A stretch of DNA of 64,000 nt, from the NCBI RefSeq assembly GCF_015140235.1, contig NZ_AP023321.1, forward strand, positions 734,501-798,500. The letters are read 5' to 3'. This document shows positions 52,157 to 61,289 of the stretch, piece after piece. The number at the start of each line of letters is the position of its first letter. Position 1 is the stretch's first letter. The notes under the pieces are model-generated. The model did no database searches. It worked only from the letters and a program-made list of their open reading frames with translations, and was not told the origin of the DNA. Made by a program: the position numbers and the translations under genes. The stretch is from Solibaculum mannosilyticum (GTDB lineage: Bacteria > Bacillota > Clostridia > Oscillospirales > Acutalibacteraceae).

Positions 52157-54848
52157 GATCGATATCCACCTCTTCCAATGGTAAAGTAAACGTAAAGACC
52201 GAGCCGTGAGGGACGTTGTCGGTTATCGAAATGGTGCCGCCGTGGGCCGTTACGATGGAACGGCACAAATTTAGACCCAATCCCAGTCCGCGACGGTTAT
52301 CGGATTTTCCCTGGCTGGCGGTGTAGAACATATCAAATAAATGGGCTTTTGCATCGTCTGGGATGCCGGGCCCATCGTCGGAAATGCTGATGGCCGCCAT
52401 AGATCCCTGTTTTTCAGCCCGCAGTACAATATGAGAACCGGCAGGGGTATACTTGATGGCGTTGTTGACGATGTTGATAATGACTTGGATAATCAAACGG
52501 ACGTCCATTTTGGCCATCAGAAGGTCGTCGGGCAGTTCGACCGAGATAGAATGTTCCTTTGCCTGGCGGTCCAGATGGGAGAGGGCTTCCCGGAAGACGT
52601 CGTCCAAAAGTTCGGCATTTGTTTGAAGCCGCATGGTTCCATTCTCGATGCGGGTGATGGAGAGAAGGTTCTCTGTGAGGTTGACCAGCCACATGGAGTC
52701 GTCATAAATAGACCGATAAAGTTCCTGTTTTTTGTCTTCGCTTAGAACAATACTTTCCTCCATCAGTACGCCGGCGTTGCCGCTGATGCTGGTCAAAGGG
52801 GTGCGCAAGTCGTGAGAGATGGCCCGGAGCAGATTGGAGCGCAGACGTTCCTGTTGCGTCTCCATCTCGATGGCCTGTTTTTCCTCCCGGAACCGCCTCC
52901 GTTCCAGAATCAGACCGCATTCATTTAAAATGGAAATCATCAGGTTTTTTTCAAACACTTCCAGCTCAGGATAATATTGAGAAGGGATGCCGACAATTCC
53001 CATGACACCTTGTAAACCGCGTACAGCCAAATAAAGATTGTGCGCGTGGGAGAGGGTACCGGTAGTGGCGCCGGCCCGTTTGTTGTTCTTGACCACCCAA
53101 TCGGCCACGCCGCGTTCCTCTGAATTCAGGGATGCCATAAGGGCTTCGCCTTGTTCCGGAGGCGTCGCTTGGAACTGGAGTTCCGTTCCGGGTTTTGCCA
53201 GGGCATATAGAATGGGACGTTCCAGCAAAAGATGAAGCTGTTGCGCCGCCAACTTGATGATTTCCTGTTCGTCCTTCCCCTGCTGGAGCTTTTGGCTGCT
53301 GGTCATCAGCAGTTCCGTATAATAGGCCTTTTGCGCCGACTGCCGAGCCTGTTTCTTGACGCGGGTAGCAAGGGTGCTGGACATGATGCTGGCAATCAAC
53401 ATGATGAGGAAGGTGACGGGATAATCCGGATCGGTTGCATGCAGAGTAAAGCGGGGAATGGTAAAAAAGTAGTTAAAGGCCACGACGCTGAGCAGAGAAG
53501 CAAAAGCGCCGTACAGATGTCCACGAGTCCAGATGGCGGTGACCAAAACACCGAGGATATAAATGATAATAATGTTGGCGTCTCGCAATCCCAACGCAAA
53601 GAACCCAAACCCGATCAAGGTGGCCAGAGCTGTTACCAAAAGGGTCTTGAGAAGATCCTTCCAGCTGAACCAGGGTTCATCACGGCGGGAAAAGAATAGT
53701 TTCTTTTTAAAATAGCTGGGCTGTGTATCGGGAATGATGTAAATGTCGATGCCGCCGGCCAAACTGGTCAGCTTGTCGGCTAGACTCTTCCCTTTAAAAA
53801 GAGGATTCTGACGATGATTGGTGCGTCCCATGACGATCTTGGTAACACCGCTTACTTTGGCGTATTCTGAGATTTGTACGGCAGGATCGTCCCCATACAC
53901 CGTCGCGATCTGTGCCCCCATCTGCTCGGCCAGACGCAGATTATCCCTTAATCGCTTGAGATTTTCACCCTTCAGTTCCTTGGTTTCCGGCGTCTCTACA
54001 AAGAGAGCGGTAAAGCCGCTGTGGAAGGCTTCGGCCATCCGTGCAGCAGTGCGGATCACTTTGGCGTTGGAAGGGGAGCTGGATAAGCAGATCAGAATAT
54101 GCTCGCCTGCCCGTGCAGCCGCTTCGTTGCCCAGCTTCTGGGCCGAACGGTTGAGGCGGTCGGCCGTACGGCGCAGGGCGATTTCGCGCAAGGCCGCTAG
54201 ATTTTCCAGAGAGAAAAAGTTATCGAGAGCCCGTTCAGCTTGGCCGCTCCGGTATACCTTTCCCTTTTGAAGCCTTGCAATCAGATCCGCAGGTTCAATA
54301 TCCACCAGTTCAACCTGGCCGGCGGAATCAAAAACCCGGTCGGGAATCCGTTCGCTGACAGCGATCCCTGTGATAGATTCTACCAGATTATTAAGCGATT
54401 CCAGATGCTGCACATTGACGGTGGTATAGACATTAATGCCTGCTCTCAGGAGTTCTTCCACGTCCTGATACCGTTTTTCATGGCGGCATCCGGCGGCATT
54501 GCTATGGGCCAATTCGTCCACCAGGATCAGTTCCGGCTTTCTGGCGAGAGCAGCGTCTAAATCAAATTCCTTTAAGGTGACGCCTTTATAATCCACTTCC
54601 TTACAGGGGAGCTGCTCGAGACCATCCAGAAGGGCCAAGGTATCCGGACGGATATGGCGTTCCACATAGCCTACCACTACATCGATACCGTTTTGCTTGG
54701 CCTGATGGGCGGCTTCCAGCATGGTATAGGTTTTGCCGACGCCTGCTGCATATCCGAAAAAGATCTTGAGTTTGCCTTGACCGTTCTGTCCCTCTTGGAC
54801 GCGGATTGACTTCAACAATTGTTGTGGATTAGGCCGTTGCTCCTCCAT
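52149..54848 (-). CDS. kdpD: Osmosensitive potassium sensor histidine kinase KdpD
   Basis: This 899-residue kinase has the N-terminal KdpD domain with Walker A GYAAGVGKTYTML (near residue 35) and DELAHSNAAG, then a universal-stress-protein domain (about 250-375) with MGRTNHRQNPLFKGK. Four membrane helices (about 400-495), a GAF-like region (about 520-650), the H-box ISHDLRTPLTSISGNAG near residue 680 and an ATPase domain with DDGPGIPDDA and GLGLGLNLCRSIV follow. In Firmicutes the USP domain can bind c-di-AMP (family knowledge). The start follows GGGTGATAC. Confidence 0.96.
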   Translation of the reverse strand: MEEQRPNPQQLLKSIRVQEGQNGQGKLKIFFGYAAGVGKTYTMLEAAHQAKQNGIDVVVGYVERHIRPDTLALLDGLEQLPCKEVDYKGVTLKEFDLDAALARKPELILVDELAHSNAAGCRHEKRYQDVEELLRAGINVYTTVNVQHLESLNNLVESITGIAVSERIPDRVFDSAGQVELVDIEPADLIARLQKGKVYRSGQAERALDNFFSLENLAALREIALRRTADRLNRSAQKLGNEAAARAGEHILICLSSSPSNAKVIRTAARMAEAFHSGFTALFVETPETKELKGENLKRLRDNLRLAEQMGAQIATVYGDDPAVQISEYAKVSGVTKIVMGRTNHRQNPLFKGKSLADKLTSLAGGIDIYIIPDTQPSYFKKKLFFSRRDEPWFSWKDLLKTLLVTALATLIGFGFFALGLRDANIIIIYILGVLVTAIWTRGHLYGAFASLLSVVAFNYFFTIPRFTLHATDPDYPVTFLIMLIASIMSSTLATRVKKQARQSAQKAYYTELLMTSSQKLQQGKDEQEIIKLAAQQLHLLLERPILYALAKPGTELQFQATPPEQGEALMASLNSEERGVADWVVKNNKRAGATTGTLSHAHNLYLAVRGLQGVMGIVGIPSQYYPELEVFEKNLMISILNECGLILERRRFREEKQAIEMETQQERLRSNLLRAISHDLRTPLTSISGNAGVLMEESIVLSEDKKQELYRSIYDDSMWLVNLTENLLSITRIENGTMRLQTNAELLDDVFREALSHLDRQAKEHSISVELPDDLLMAKMDVRLIIQVIINIVNNAIKYTPAGSHIVLRAEKQGSMAAISISDDGPGIPDDAKAHLFDMFYTASQGKSDNRRGLGLGLNLCRSIVTAHGGTISITDNVPHGSVFTFTLPLEEVDIDHV

Positions 54849-55106
54849 ATTGTATCACCCTATTCCTATTTCGGATCAATTATTATACATGCATTATAAT
54901 AACACAAATGACATTTTCATGATATAAAAAACAGCGCTGTGACATTAAGATAACATAAAGGTAATACGTGATTTCCTCTTTTTTCTAGCTTTTGCCGATT
55001 GTTTTAATAAAATTCTAATATCCTTAGGAATTTTCTAACACCATTTTAGGATGGAATCTGTTATGCTAACAGTGAAAAAATAAATGCCACAGGGAGGAAA
55101 GTCGTT
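54849..55106. promoter_or_regulatory. Divergent control region between kdpD and a small membrane protein gene
   Basis: Minus-strand TATAAT boxes at 54893-54898 and 54882-54887 could serve kdpD, without good -35 boxes. On the plus strand a perfect palindrome CTGTTA-TGC-TAACAG (55058-55072) covers a -10-like TATGCT. Two TTCTAA direct repeats start at 55013 and 55033, 20 bases apart, a spacing of two helical turns often used by response regulators. Confidence 0.45.
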
Positions 55107-55358
55107 ATGCTGAAAAGTTTAAGTGCTGTTGCAGATCCAGTGGTCAATCGACGTCCTTGTCATCGTGGTTTTGTCACAAAAGGGTCGTCCGGGAACAAGC
55201 AAACTGTATGGTCTAAGATGTCGGCGTATTTCGACCGCCACATTTATATGGCCTATGCATGCTGCTTTGTAGGGATGCCGGTTGCCATTTGTACCGCGGT
55301 ATCCTTGATCACAACGGTAATTTATCTGACTGCGATGGCTATTTCGACTATTTTATAG
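55107..55358 (+). CDS. Small membrane protein divergent from kdpD
   Basis: This 83-residue protein is not recognised. It follows GGGAGGAAAG nine bases before its ATG, and a strong terminator closes it at 55392. The first 40 residues are basic and polar with Cys and His (NRRPCHRGF). The last 40 (IYMAYACCFVGMPVAI then TAVSLITTVIYLTAMAIS) form one or two membrane helices. Sharing a control region with kdpD suggests, but does not show, a link to potassium or osmotic response. Confidence 0.65.
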   Translation: MLKSLSAVADPVVNRRPCHRGFVTKGSSGNKQTVWSKMSAYFDRHIYMAYACCFVGMPVAICTAVSLITTVIYLTAMAISTIL

Positions 55359-55391
55359 AAGATTTATTCGGCTTATCTAATGAATATTTTG

Positions 55392-55436
55392 AAAGCAGTT
55401 TCTGGGAAAACAAAATTTCCAGAAACTGCTTTTTTG
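55392..55436 (+). terminator. Terminator after the small membrane protein gene
   Basis: AAAGCAGTTTCTGG pairs with CCAGAAACTGCTTT and is followed by a T run. Confidence 0.85.
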
Positions 55437-55440
55437 ATTT

Positions 55441-55742
55441 GAGAGAGTTAGTTTTAGCAAATTACACGAAATAAAAGCATATAAAAGGTGAAATGTATAT
55501 ACTATTTTATAAATTACATTGAAAATATAAAATATATATGTTATAATAAATTTGAAAAATAATTGTTTTTTAATTATTGATATTCTGGTGAAAAGAAGAA
55601 GGAGCAATACTATTTTTAATTTTCCATTGACCGGTGAAAAATAAAATAAGAAAATAGCAGAATGCTTTTTCATCACCAGAACTGCCTTATTTAAAAGAGA
55701 ACCAACTCAAATGTATCTCTTTATACAAAAGGAGGCAGTAAT
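55441..55742. other. AT-rich region and long leader before the GH92 gene
   Basis: No gene is seen in these 302 bases. They hold the GH92 promoter (55519-55547) and a leader of nearly 190 bases. In the leader TTCTGGTG (55583-55590) can pair with CACCAGAA (55674-55681), which could bring distant parts together. I cannot assign a riboswitch class. Confidence 0.5.
55519..55547 (+). promoter_or_regulatory. Promoter of the GH92 gene
   Basis: TTGAAA (55519-55524) and TATAAT (55542-55547) are 17 bases apart in very AT-rich DNA. Confidence 0.65.
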
Positions 55743-58700
55743 ATGGGGATTATGAAGAAGTTAGTGGCTGTCGCCATGGCATGCACCATGACGATGAGCT
55801 TACTTCCAAGCAGCATAATGGCTGTAGAACCAGAGCCGTCTAAAACCAATTATGTGGATTATGTCAATCCTTATATTGGTACGGATCACGACCCGGAGAT
55901 TCACAACAAGGCATCCAATTTCGGCGGTATGGTACCATGGGTATCTACTCCATTTGGCATGACCAAGTGGACTCCACAAACCCGTCAAAATAAAATCAGC
56001 GGAACCGCTTATCGGTACTGCGATACCGAAATGAGCGGATTCCAAGCCACTCATCAGCCGGCGATCTGGATGGGTGATTTTGGTTATATGACCATGATGC
56101 CCGGCATTGATTCGGTAAAGACCGGAGTGGATGAGCGAAAATTACCCTTTACCCACGAAGACGAACTTACAACACCCTATTATTATTCAGTCAGCATGGA
56201 CGCAGGAGAAGACCGCTCCATCCGGACGGAGATGACTGCCACTTCCCGGACTTCCATTCTGCGGTTTACTTATCCGGAAAATGAAATGGCCAATCTGTAT
56301 ACCGAGATGTCTCGCGACAACAAGGTGGGAAGTGTTACCATTGATCCCGAAAAGGGCGAAATTACCGGCTACAATACCGACCGGCAGGACGCTCATCTTT
56401 CGGAAATCGAACTGCCTAATTTCAGATGTTACTATGTGATCCAGTATTCCAAACCCTTTGCGGAATACGGCACCGTGCTTGACGGCGAGCTGCAAGAAGG
56501 CGGGACGACAGCAACCGACAAAAATGTCGGCGCTTATGTGACCTTTGACACAGAAGAAAATGAAATGATTGAAGTACGTGTTTCATCCTCCTTCATCAGC
56601 CTGGAGCAGGCTCGGGAGAATCTGGAACACGAACAAAGCATAGGGACTTCTCCCATCTCCTTTGACGAGATGAAAGAGGAGACAAAAACGACGTGGGAAG
56701 ATAAGCTCAACAACATTGAGATCGAAGGCGCTTCGGAAGAGGATATGACCATATTCTACACTGCCATGTACCATGCGCTGCTTTTCCCGGTGGAGTTCTC
56801 AGAATACGGCCGGTATTACAGCGCCTACGACGATCAGATTCACGAAGGAGAATCCTATACCTCCTTTTCCCTGTGGGATACCTACCGGGCGGAAAACAGC
56901 TTCCTAACCCTGGTTGCGCCGGAACGCATCGACGGCATGATCAGCTCTTTGCTCAACAACTACCTGGAAGGCGGCTATATGCCAAAATGGCCCAACCCTT
57001 CCTATACCAACATCATGATCGGAACCCCGGCGGATTCCCTAGTGGCCGAGGCCATCAACAAAGGCTTTGACGGCTTTGATCTGGACCTTGCCTACGAGGC
57101 CGTACTCAAGGACGGTATGGTTGCGCCCAAGTACGACAATACCCAACGCTGGGGCGACCGTGCCAATGGCGTTCCTTACGAAGCGAGAGCCGGCTTAAGC
57201 TGGATGATGCAGTACGGCTATGTGCCGGAGGATAAAACCGGCGCATCCGGTTCCAACACCCTGGAAGGAGCTTATGAGGACTGGTGTATCGCCCAGGTGG
57301 CCCAAAAGCTGGGAAAACAAGATGATTATGAGTATTTTGTCAACCGTTCTCAAAACTACAAAAATCTCTTTAATGAAAAAACCGGTCTGCTGCAAAGCCG
57401 TGATTCCTACGGGAACTTTGTCGACAAAGGCTGGACTGAAGGCAGTCAAATGAACTACGCTTACTGCGTGTTCCAGGATTTCGGCGGCCTTATGGAACTG
57501 ATGGGTGATGGATTCAACGACAAACTGGATAATTATTTTGCCACAGGACAGAACGTCCATGAAAACGAACCATCCCATCACTACGCTTATCTTTACGATT
57601 TTAGTGGAAAACCCTGGGAGACACAGCGCCTAGTGCGTGAGATCGCCGAGGAAAACTACGCCAATCACCCGGCGGCCGGTCTGACCGGCAACGATGATTG
57701 TGGCCAGATGTCCAGCTGGTATATTCTCAGTTCACTGGGCTTTTATCCCGTCAATCCCGCCTCGGCCCAGTACATGATCGGCAGCCCCTTCTTCGACAAA
57801 GCCACGATTCATTATGAGGATAAGGACTTTGAGATCATCGCCAACAACAATTCTAAGGAGAATATGTACATCCAGTCGGGCACCCTTAACGGAGAAGCAT
57901 TGAATATCCCGGTTCTAACCCACGAGCAGATCATAAACGGCGGAACCATTGAGTTTGAAATGGGTGCAGAACCGTCCACTTGGGGTTCGGACTATCGTGT
58001 GGAGCCGCTTCCTACCTACGAGGACGTCAAAACCCCGGAACTGCCCATCCGTTTGGAGAGCAGCAAACTGGAGCATCAAATCGCCGAAGCTGAAATTCTG
58101 GAGCAGGATGCCTATACCGTTACTTCTTTCCTGAAGATGCAGGATGAAATTGTAGAGGCAAAGAAGGTCTATGACGAGGAAACCAGTACCAAGGAGGAGA
58201 TCCAGACCGCCTATAACGAACTTCATGCAGCAGTAGAGACATTGGAACCTTCGGCACCCTGCGTCAAGATCTCCCATGGTGATACAGCGTCGTCCCCGGC
58301 GCTCAACAAAGTGTACATCAAAGGAAAATGGAACTCGTATGCCAATTATGTCCAGGCTGCTCCCGTGAAAGATCCCTCTCCCAAGGATTACTACACCATT
58401 GTCTTTGAGGGAACACAGCTAAAATTGTACTCCGCCCTGAGCCGTAACCAAGGTATGGGTGCCATCTCGATTGACGGCGGTCCGGAAGTGGAAGTGGACT
58501 TCTATCGGGATGGCTCTACCGGCAACGGTGCACCCATCGGCCTAGTGTATGAAACTCCCATTCTGGAGATGGGCCAGCACACCATAAAGGTACGTGTAGC
58601 AGGTAAAGCCACCGGCGATGCCGGCGGCAGCAATCGAAAATCCATCAGCTTTGCGTATGCGGAAGTATATTCTCGGACCCAAGAGGAAACCGAAGCCTTT

Positions 58701-59219
58701 GAAAAGCTGGAAAAAGCAAAACGCGCGCTTCTTGGTCTTGTAGAACAAGCGGCGTCTGTGGATGAGAAACAGTATACATTGGAATCCATCCAGGCTTTAA
58801 AGAAACAGATAGACCAAGCCAATGTCCTTTTACGGGATCAGGAAGCTGTATTAGAGACCATTGAGGAGAAGACGCAGCTGGTGCAAGAAGCTTTGGATGG
58901 ATTGGTACAACGGGATAGTATCGTTACTACAGTACTGAGCGCGAATGGAGATGTCGTAATGGCATTGGCTGACGCGGCAGGGACACAGCTGAAGGCTGAT
59001 GTAACCATCGTGAGTGAGGAAATGGTATCAGCTCATGTGGTGTCGGCGCTGTATGATGCATCTGGGAAAATGATGGATTGTACCATGTCGGCTGTAGAGG
59101 ATGGCATTACCAGTACCTTGTTGGACATTCCCAGTGATGTTGGCGGCATGTCCTACAGCTTATTCGTTTGGAAAGACGGGGAGTGGTCCCCTCTTTGTGA
59201 AAAGGTAGAGCTTCGCTAA
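55743..59219 (+). CDS. Secreted GH92 alpha-mannosidase with accessory modules
   Basis: This 1158-residue protein carries a signal peptide (residues 1-27, cleavage after SSIMA). The GH92 domain (about 35-765) has VNPYIGTDHDPEIHNKASNF, FGGMVPWVSTPFGM, SFSLWDTYRAENSF, HHYAYLYDFSGKPWETQ and TGNDDCGQMSSWYILSSLGF, which contain the usual calcium and catalytic acid/base residues. A FIVAR-like helical repeat, a beta-sandwich (about 840-980) and a second helical repeat follow, then a beta-rich end. GH92 enzymes remove alpha-1,2/1,3/1,6 mannose from N-glycans or mannans. No LPXTG or SLH anchor is seen, so it is probably released. The start follows AAAGGAGG. Confidence 0.92.
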   Translation: MGIMKKLVAVAMACTMTMSLLPSSIMAVEPEPSKTNYVDYVNPYIGTDHDPEIHNKASNFGGMVPWVSTPFGMTKWTPQTRQNKISGTAYRYCDTEMSGFQATHQPAIWMGDFGYMTMMPGIDSVKTGVDERKLPFTHEDELTTPYYYSVSMDAGEDRSIRTEMTATSRTSILRFTYPENEMANLYTEMSRDNKVGSVTIDPEKGEITGYNTDRQDAHLSEIELPNFRCYYVIQYSKPFAEYGTVLDGELQEGGTTATDKNVGAYVTFDTEENEMIEVRVSSSFISLEQARENLEHEQSIGTSPISFDEMKEETKTTWEDKLNNIEIEGASEEDMTIFYTAMYHALLFPVEFSEYGRYYSAYDDQIHEGESYTSFSLWDTYRAENSFLTLVAPERIDGMISSLLNNYLEGGYMPKWPNPSYTNIMIGTPADSLVAEAINKGFDGFDLDLAYEAVLKDGMVAPKYDNTQRWGDRANGVPYEARAGLSWMMQYGYVPEDKTGASGSNTLEGAYEDWCIAQVAQKLGKQDDYEYFVNRSQNYKNLFNEKTGLLQSRDSYGNFVDKGWTEGSQMNYAYCVFQDFGGLMELMGDGFNDKLDNYFATGQNVHENEPSHHYAYLYDFSGKPWETQRLVREIAEENYANHPAAGLTGNDDCGQMSSWYILSSLGFYPVNPASAQYMIGSPFFDKATIHYEDKDFEIIANNNSKENMYIQSGTLNGEALNIPVLTHEQIINGGTIEFEMGAEPSTWGSDYRVEPLPTYEDVKTPELPIRLESSKLEHQIAEAEILEQDAYTVTSFLKMQDEIVEAKKVYDEETSTKEEIQTAYNELHAAVETLEPSAPCVKISHGDTASSPALNKVYIKGKWNSYANYVQAAPVKDPSPKDYYTIVFEGTQLKLYSALSRNQGMGAISIDGGPEVEVDFYRDGSTGNGAPIGLVYETPILEMGQHTIKVRVAGKATGDAGGSNRKSISFAYAEVYSRTQEETEAFEKLEKAKRALLGLVEQAASVDEKQYTLESIQALKKQIDQANVLLRDQEAVLETIEEKTQLVQEALDGLVQRDSIVTTVLSANGDVVMALADAAGTQLKADVTIVSEEMVSAHVVSALYDASGKMMDCTMSAVEDGITSTLLDIPSDVGGMSYSLFVWKDGEWSPLCEKVELR

Positions 59220-59260
59220 CAAAAGGATAAAAATTTCCGTCTCCTTTCCTTTTAACTGAT

Positions 59261-59308
59261 AAAAAGCAAAAGGCCTTCTGGATCATACCAGAAGGCCTTT
59301 TGCTTTTG
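59261..59308. terminator. Bidirectional terminator after GH92
   Basis: A perfect 20-base stem (59262-59281 with 59288-59307) containing AAAGGCCTTCTGG and its complement has a six-base loop and A/T-rich ends. It ends the GH92 gene and the convergent ATPase gene. Confidence 0.92.
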
Positions 59309-59321
59309 TGCTATAAAACTT

Positions 59322-60413
59322 TTAGGAACCGGATAAAATCCGTTTGGCCAGGTCGGCTTGGCGCTGTTGGACGGCTTTAAAGTCCATAGCCTGGATGTAA
59401 AAAGCTTCCAATTCGTCGTGAATGGCCTTAGCCTCCAGCATGCGGGAAGAGGCTTCCCCGATGAGTTCCCGTACAGCGCGGCGGTTAAAGGAGATGCGCT
59501 GCCGTTTGAGGCGCAGTCTTTCCGTATCGGTGAACCGCTGCAGATGGATGCGGCGATAGGGAGTGAGATGCGGTTCATGCCAGGAGTTGGAGGTGACAAA
59601 TCCCAGCCCTAAGGAGGGGATCAGCACATGATCCAGCTTATCGTGCGGGGACATGGAGCAGAAACAGGAGATAATGTCGTGTCCGGCGGCTAAGGCATAG
59701 GAACGGAGCTGTGCCAGCAAAAAGCGGGAACAAGCGCCGTGTTCATCCTGGATGACAAAAAGACGTGGACAAAGTTTTTCAATGGTCTCTTCAAAGAAGA
59801 TGGGGCCCAATGGGGTTATGGCACTCAGCAGACGGATGGATTCTTTGCCCATCTGATCGGAAGCCGGCCCCAATTCCCGACGGGCCAGACGACTGGCATA
59901 ACGGCTGATTTTAGCAGTGTCAGTACATTCCAAGGCGAAGCGGTAAGTATCGGTCTGAAGACTTCCGGCAGCTGCTAAAAACCGAGTAGCCCGTTCGTGC
60001 AGCGCCGAACAGGCCTGCGAGGTAGCGATGATCTCTTTATAATGCTTGTGGAGAAAAGCATGATCCCAGTGATCCCCCAGGTTGACAATGGTTTCGCAGG
60101 CGCCGGGGAACTTGGGTTCCACCACATGAGGGGCCGTTGCATCCAGCAGGCAGCATTTTAAGCTGGGGAAGATGACCCCGTCCAGCGAATTGGGATCGGA
60201 AGAACAATGAACCAGTTCAAACGGAATACCGGCATCCCCTACGCTTTTGGCGATGCCCTTCATCAGGGAGGATTTGCCGGTTCCAGGCCCTCCCTTGATC
60301 AAAAAAGCCCTCCAGCCGTCCAGCGGATCATACAGCCGGTCAAACCGACCTACGAATCCCACAGGAGAATTGGAACCTAAAAAAAAGCGCGTTCTCAACG
60401 CATCATCTTGCAT
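59322..60413 (-). CDS. P-loop ATPase of unknown function (PRK06851-like)
   Basis: This 363-residue protein has two P-loop-like halves. The clear Walker A is FLIKGGPGTGKSSLMKGIA (near residue 38), followed by FELVHCSSDPNSLDGVIFP and VEPKFPGACETIVNLG. The pattern matches a Firmicutes ATPase family found in spore-formers, whose role is not established to my knowledge. The second half lacks an obvious intact Walker A. The ATG at 60413 follows GAGGGA; the GTG just before it is less likely. It is monocistronic. Confidence 0.78.
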   Translation of the reverse strand: MQDDALRTRFFLGSNSPVGFVGRFDRLYDPLDGWRAFLIKGGPGTGKSSLMKGIAKSVGDAGIPFELVHCSSDPNSLDGVIFPSLKCCLLDATAPHVVEPKFPGACETIVNLGDHWDHAFLHKHYKEIIATSQACSALHERATRFLAAAGSLQTDTYRFALECTDTAKISRYASRLARRELGPASDQMGKESIRLLSAITPLGPIFFEETIEKLCPRLFVIQDEHGACSRFLLAQLRSYALAAGHDIISCFCSMSPHDKLDHVLIPSLGLGFVTSNSWHEPHLTPYRRIHLQRFTDTERLRLKRQRISFNRRAVRELIGEASSRMLEAKAIHDELEAFYIQAMDFKAVQQRQADLAKRILSGS

Positions 60414-60431
60414 CACAAATTCCCTCCGTTC

Positions 60432-60461
60432 GGATGCCTTTTATTGGGTGAAACGGCATCC
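60432..60461. repeat. Inverted repeat in the leader of the P-loop ATPase gene
   Basis: GGATGCC and GGCATCC are perfect seven-base arms 16 bases apart, just upstream of the ribosome site. They could be an operator or an mRNA hairpin that affects translation. Confidence 0.4.
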
Positions 60462-60529
60462 ATCTAGCCCATCTTATTCAAAAAACGGAAAGGGTGATAC
60501 AATTTTGAGAATCGTCTTTGCGGCTTCTT

Positions 60530-61126
60530 TTAGAAGGAAACCGGCTCTAAATCCAAAACAGGGGTATCCGGACACATCTCTTTGATCTTGTCCCGCAGGG
60601 CGGTGAAGTCGGCGAAAGCCTCCGGTTTTTGGCGCGCATTGCGCAGGATGGAGGCAGGATGATAGGTGCCCATCATCAGGATACCGTTTTTCTCAAAGAA
60701 TTGGCCGTGCTCTTTGGTGACGCGAAAATCCGGCTTGATGAGCTTCATGGCGGCAATACGGCCCAAACACACCAGGATCTTAGGGCGCATGAGATAAAAC
60801 TGATTGCGCAGCCAACCGATGCAGGCCTCTTGTTCCTCCGGCTTGGGATCCCGGTTTTCCGGCGGACGGCATTTGACGATGTTGGCGATATAGATGCTTT
60901 CGCGTTTTAATCCGACGGCAGCCAGATATTTGTCCAGCAATTGACCGCCGCGGCCCACAAAAGGTTCCCCTTTTAGATCCTCCTGCTGGCCGGGACCTTC
61001 GCCCACAAACAGTACTTCGGCCTGACGGTTCCCCACTCCAAACACCACGTTGGTACGGGTTTCACAAAGGGAACATTTGCGGCACGAAAGACACTGGGCC
61101 TCCAATTCCTCCCAACTTTCGATCAT
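60530..61126 (-). CDS. Uracil-DNA glycosylase, family 4
   Basis: This 198-residue enzyme excises uracil from DNA. Cluster cysteines lie in CLSCRKCSLCETR and later in VKCRPPENRDPKP and EACIGWL, matching a [4Fe-4S] UDG. Motif 1 is GEGPGQQEDLKGEPFVGRGG and motif 2 is GTYHPASILRN. I start at 61126 after GGGGAGG; the frame extends upstream through the promoter. It is transcribed divergently from the M50 protease gene. Confidence 0.92.
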   Translation of the reverse strand: MIESWEELEAQCLSCRKCSLCETRTNVVFGVGNRQAEVLFVGEGPGQQEDLKGEPFVGRGGQLLDKYLAAVGLKRESIYIANIVKCRPPENRDPKPEEQEACIGWLRNQFYLMRPKILVCLGRIAAMKLIKPDFRVTKEHGQFFEKNGILMMGTYHPASILRNARQKPEAFADFTALRDKIKEMCPDTPVLDLEPVSF

Positions 61127-61163
61127 AATCAAAAACCTCCCCGGAAAACAGAATATGACCTTT

Positions 61164-61192
61164 ATCATACCACATCCCAGACGTTCTGTCAG
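61164..61192 (-). promoter_or_regulatory. Promoter of the uracil-DNA glycosylase gene
   Basis: On the minus strand CTGACA (61192-61187) and TATGAT (61169-61164) are 17 bases apart. Confidence 0.6.
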
Positions 61193-61240
61193 CTATCTCA
61201 TGGGGAAAAGGGAAGAAAAAGGGATTGCTTGTCGCCGGCC

Positions 61241-61269
61241 TTGTAATTTGGGGGATCGGACGTTATAAT
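61241..61269 (+). promoter_or_regulatory. Promoter of the M50-scpAB operon
   Basis: TTGTAA (61241-61246) and TATAAT (61264-61269) are 17 bases apart, about 20 bases before the start codon. Confidence 0.75.
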
Positions 61270-61289
61270 AGTACGATGAGGTGATGACA

